From CAYNGH01 sp964396845 (GTDB lineage Bacteria > Vulcanimicrobiota > JAJTBE01 > CAYNGH01): a DNA stretch of 23,942 nt. Of the stretch, positions 21,617 through 23,942 are shown piece by piece (the first letter of the stretch is position 1; the number at the start of each line of letters is the position of its first letter). The stretch lies in NCBI GenBank assembly GCA_964396845.1, contig CAYNGH010000037.1, positions 1 through 23,942 on the forward strand. The letters are read 5' to 3'. Below the pieces are notes generated by a model. That model ran no database searches. It had not been told where the DNA came from and was given only the letters and a program-made list of their open reading frames with translations. Position numbers and translations under genes: made by a program.

Positions 21617-22741
21617 CTATTTTGTTTCAAACTGGATGTCCTCTTTTTCAAATCCGAAGGCCTTGAGGACCTTGTAAGCGATGTTAATCAGGTTCTGGGC
21701 ATTGAAATTAGTTTCTACATAGATGTCAGTGCCTGATACGATGCGGGGCTCCTTGAGATCCTCGGGGTTGCGGGAAAAGTAGCGTCTTTTTCTTCCCGTC
21801 AAGTCAAGAACCTTTTCAAACTCCCCTGCCTTGTGCTCCGCCAGCAGATTGCAGACATTAGTCAGAATCTCTTTCCATTTGCGCACTTTCTGGGTCTGGC
21901 CCAGGAATGTGAAGGTTCTGGGTTTCTTGCCGATGAAAGTTTCTCTTTTTATTCCCAGGGGCTTTCGCCCCGGTCCCCGGGTGGATTTTGCCTTGACAGT
22001 GGGCTTCCTGCCTCTTTTACGCCCGGGTTTTTTCTTGACAGTCGGTTTCGCCGGGGCTGTCTTGCGCCGGGTTCCTTTTTTCAGGGCAGATTTGATGAAT
22101 GTCTGAACAATGTCAGGCTCCGGTGGATAACCGCTGATTTTTTCCGCTTTTTTTGCCAGCATTTCCAGCAGATCCGGGTCACTTCCGGATATGTTGTCAT
22201 TCCATACATCTGTCAGGGCTTCCCGGATCAGCCGTTTTTTCTTGCGACTCCTGAAAACCTTTTCCCCTTCTTCCTCGGCTTTTCCCTTGCGGACATGATC
22301 CCTGGAGAGGAAGCCGACGAATTTTTTGACCAGATCCTCAATGTTCTGTTGAACGATACTCAGGGTATGGAATTTATACTGCTCCCCGCCAGCACGGTTG
22401 GGGAGATAAAAATGCCATTCGATTCCATTGGTGAGAACACCGATTCCGGCGGTTCCTTCCCGGCCCAGCTCAATCAACAGTGGCTCATATTTGGCCAGGT
22501 CTTCTCCGGGACGGCGAACCATCAGAAAAACCTTGTTCTCGTTGTCATACCTCAGGGAGAAATCCACATTCCCTCCGCCAACCGGGTAATCGGGGAAAAC
22601 TTCCTCCACATCGAAAATATTCCAGCCTATGGCATGCAACGCCGGAAGAATAATTGCCTGCTTGGTTCGAATTTCGTCATAATAGAAGATTTTAGCGTCA
22701 TCCTTGAGGCTCTTGATAAGGGCGGTCAGTTCTTTTTTCAT
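21617..22741 (-). CDS. HsdR_N-type nuclease-fold protein with AT-hooks, catalytic residues lost
   Basis: A 374-residue protein in three parts. Residues about 1-145 match the type I restriction HsdR_N/PD-(D/E)XK module: RTKQAIILPALHAIGWN, GGGNVDFSLR (Asp60), VFLMVRRPGEDL and a GVLTNGIEWHFY end. In active enzymes the stretch before PGxDL reads (I/L)ExK; here it is LMVR, so Glu becomes Met74 and Lys becomes Arg76. Residues 222-265 are Lys/Arg/Pro-rich with AT-hook motifs (GRKRGRKP 240-247, GPGRKP 256-261). Residues 277-374 form a compact domain (FLGQTQKVRKWKEIL ... YFSRNPEDL ... IYVETNFNAQNLI) that I recall at the end of other restriction-related proteins. I infer DNA binding without cleavage. 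ATG 22741 has CGGAG upstream. No helicase or methylase partner adjoins. Confidence 0.72.
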   Translation of the reverse strand: MKKELTALIKSLKDDAKIFYYDEIRTKQAIILPALHAIGWNIFDVEEVFPDYPVGGGNVDFSLRYDNENKVFLMVRRPGEDLAKYEPLLIELGREGTAGIGVLTNGIEWHFYLPNRAGGEQYKFHTLSIVQQNIEDLVKKFVGFLSRDHVRKGKAEEEGEKVFRSRKKKRLIREALTDVWNDNISGSDPDLLEMLAKKAEKISGYPPEPDIVQTFIKSALKKGTRRKTAPAKPTVKKKPGRKRGRKPTVKAKSTRGPGRKPLGIKRETFIGKKPRTFTFLGQTQKVRKWKEILTNVCNLLAEHKAGEFEKVLDLTGRKRRYFSRNPEDLKEPRIVSGTDIYVETNFNAQNLINIAYKVLKAFGFEKEDIQFETK

Positions 22742-22904
22742 GTTAATTCTCCGAAAACTCTTAAAATTATATTTTTTGCTTTTTCTACACATGAATCAGA
22801 ATTCCTCCAGATGCAAGGGTAAAAATTAAAAAACATGAATTATTTTTATTATTGCCAAAAAAAATGCAGATTCTTATGGTTAAGCCGGGGATGATTCAGG
22901 TGTT

Positions 22905-23942
22905 TCAGGGCTTTTCTGTGGTCTTTTCCATGGGGGCCTCCATGGATTCCGGGGATTCCGGGGATTCTGGAAGTGGCTCCTCTCCGGGAATGTCAGAGGC
23001 TGTCGGGGAAACAATTCCGGTGAAGGGCAGGGGAGTCCCCGGGGAATCCTCGGGGTCAGGTGAGGGTTCCGGATGCTCTTCTTTTGGTGTTGCAGAGTCT
23101 TCATCCTTTTCATTGGGGTCGGCACCTGAGGGATCTGATTCTTTTTCGTTGCCGGTTTCCAGCTCCAGTTCGATTGTCCGGGGAAATATCACCCACAGGG
23201 TAGTCTTGCGGATGGGTTCCTTGAAGAACTGCTTGATAAAATGCTTGTGATCAAAATAAATCTGCCCCAACTGTCCATCTGATGGATATGCATAGGGAAA
23301 ACTGGTGGAAGCACGCAGAGTAGCGGTGATGAAGTTGGGCACAAAGCTGACCATTTTTGACTTTTCAATATTGTAAACCTTGAATCGGCAGGCAAACATG
23401 AGAGCACTGGGAGGTGTGCATGATGTGTAAAGCACCTGTTTTCCATCCCGGCTGAAAGTTATATGATATGCCAGGTCCGCCTCAGAATCCACCGGCTTGA
23501 TACTGCCCGATGTCAGATCCCCCAGGAGAACTTCTCCGCCATGGGCAAGGAATATCATAGTTCCATCGGGAGAAATCCCTGACTGGAGTGGATCCGGCAC
23601 ATGAGGAAATGATGAGGCATTAAAACCGGAATCCCCGTCAAAGGTGTGAACCCTGCTCCCGTCAAAGCAGAAGAGATTTCCCGACAGGGGATGAATGCTG
23701 GACAGAAGGGTGCCCTCAGGCAGTTGAGCCACGGCTTCCATCTCGCCGGAATGGGCATCCCACCGGTAGAGGGAAGCCTCGCCGGGGATAAAATCGAAGG
23801 TTTCAAAGGCAACCTGCCGGGAGAACCGGGCAAATCCCGGGGTGTCATTCTCCATAGGAGTTGACTGGCCGCATACTAACATCAGGGTGTCGGGATCCCT
23901 CCAGAATGCCCCGATGACATCATCCCGGGGAAGCTCAATTCT
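22905..23942 (-). CDS. Beta-propeller-like (TolB/WD40-type) protein, 5' partial
   Basis: The frame is open to the right edge, so the start is outside; 345 codons including the stop are visible. The visible N-terminal two thirds have propeller-like repeats: LYRWDAHSGEMEAV, LSSIHPLSGNLFCFDG, SGISPDGTMIFLAHGG, HITFSRDGKQVLYTS, each a strand followed by a P/SxDG turn. A second part (about residue 165 from M at 23882) ends in a bulky aromatic/basic region. The last 80 residues are Pro/Glu/Asp/Ser-rich and end with repeated PES units, probably disordered. Possible roles are surface or cell-envelope display or protein interaction; no catalytic motif is visible, and a signal peptide cannot be judged. 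No terminator is obvious after the stop. Confidence 0.6.
   Translation of the reverse strand, partial: RIELPRDDVIGAFWRDPDTLMLVCGQSTPMENDTPGFARFSRQVAFETFDFIPGEASLYRWDAHSGEMEAVAQLPEGTLLSSIHPLSGNLFCFDGSRVHTFDGDSGFNASSFPHVPDPLQSGISPDGTMIFLAHGGEVLLGDLTSGSIKPVDSEADLAYHITFSRDGKQVLYTSCTPPSALMFACRFKVYNIEKSKMVSFVPNFITATLRASTSFPYAYPSDGQLGQIYFDHKHFIKQFFKEPIRKTTLWVIFPRTIELELETGNEKESDPSGADPNEKDEDSATPKEEHPEPSPDPEDSPGTPLPFTGIVSPTASDIPGEEPLPESPESPESMEAPMEKTTEKP
22944..22970. repeat. Three tandem 9-bp repeats in the propeller gene tail
   Basis: GGATTCCGG occurs twice and then GGATTCTGG, without gaps. On the minus strand they encode the PES repeats of the disordered tail, and length variation by slippage would keep the frame. 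Confidence 0.7.

Noticed and set aside
21833..22822. 329-codon plus-strand frame opposite the HsdR_N-like gene
   Set aside because: The minus-strand frame has a ribosome site, terminator and recognisable domains; the plus frame has none.
22928..22945. CCATGG...CCATGG inverted repeat similar to the one at 2107-2130, as a dispersed element
   Set aside because: It lies inside the propeller gene and is explained by its codons; the two sites share only the NcoI-like core and flanking G/C, so chance is likely.
1..23942. CRISPR arrays, tRNA or rRNA genes, insertion sequences
   Set aside because: No regularly spaced repeats, no cloverleaf with a CCA/TψC-like arm, no rRNA-like conserved stretch and no transposase motif were seen on reading both strands; a tRNAscan or IS search would be the decisive test.

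Overview
The window looks like chromosome of an anaerobic or facultative bacterium of moderate GC content, with strong Shine-Dalgarno sites and frequent GTG/TTG starts. It carries division genes (ftsA-ftsZ), nrdR, recR and argF, together with genes typical of anaerobes: a split cobalamin-dependent acyl-CoA mutase, a nickel-pincer-cofactor (lar) pathway and a clostripain-family protease. No rRNA or sporulation gene is present. I cannot name the phylum from sequence alone; a Clostridia-like or uncultivated-phylum bacterium would fit.

Left part (1-6062). A degenerate Ser/Thr-kinase-like gene runs off the left edge on the minus strand. Divergent from it is an AT-rich HEPN-domain gene that looks acquired, followed by a 43-nt near-perfect palindrome and a bidirectional terminator. 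After a small secreted protein (minus) comes the plus-strand cluster icmA-meaB-icmB. The mutase large subunit carries Phe83 and Gln201 where methylmalonyl-CoA mutase has Tyr and Arg, so I read it as an isobutyryl-CoA mutase with its G-protein chaperone encoded between the two subunits. A Yip1-like membrane protein follows.

Middle (6089-10564, minus strand). A tightly overlapped operon runs orphan DNA methyltransferase, larE, larB, larC, recR. LarE, LarB and LarC together make the nickel-pincer nucleotide cofactor. The LarA-type enzyme that would use it is not in the window.

Divergent from that operon (10767-14181, plus) is the most unusual locus: a VOC-family protein translationally coupled (ATGA) to a 678-residue YcaO protein. 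The YcaO protein has an RRE-like N-terminus, two ExxER motifs and a C-terminal PxPxP, the hallmarks of azoline-forming (TOMM/RiPP) cyclodehydratases. A REC-GGDEF-like protein with a destroyed GGDEF motif comes next. No precursor peptide, dehydrogenase or exporter is visible nearby.

Right part (14182-23942). ftsA, ftsZ and nrdR form a plus-strand group, with ftsZ and nrdR overlapping by one base. Next come an unrecognised 188-residue protein with a good promoter (minus), argF (minus) with a structured leader, a YbjN-like protein (plus), a clostripain-family peptidase (minus), a protein with an apparently dead HsdR_N-type nuclease domain plus AT-hooks (minus), and a beta-propeller-like protein truncated by the right edge (minus). 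Several clear intrinsic terminators separate these units.

A recurring theme is enzyme folds with lost catalytic residues: the kinase, the GGDEF protein, the PD-(D/E)XK protein and the VOC protein.
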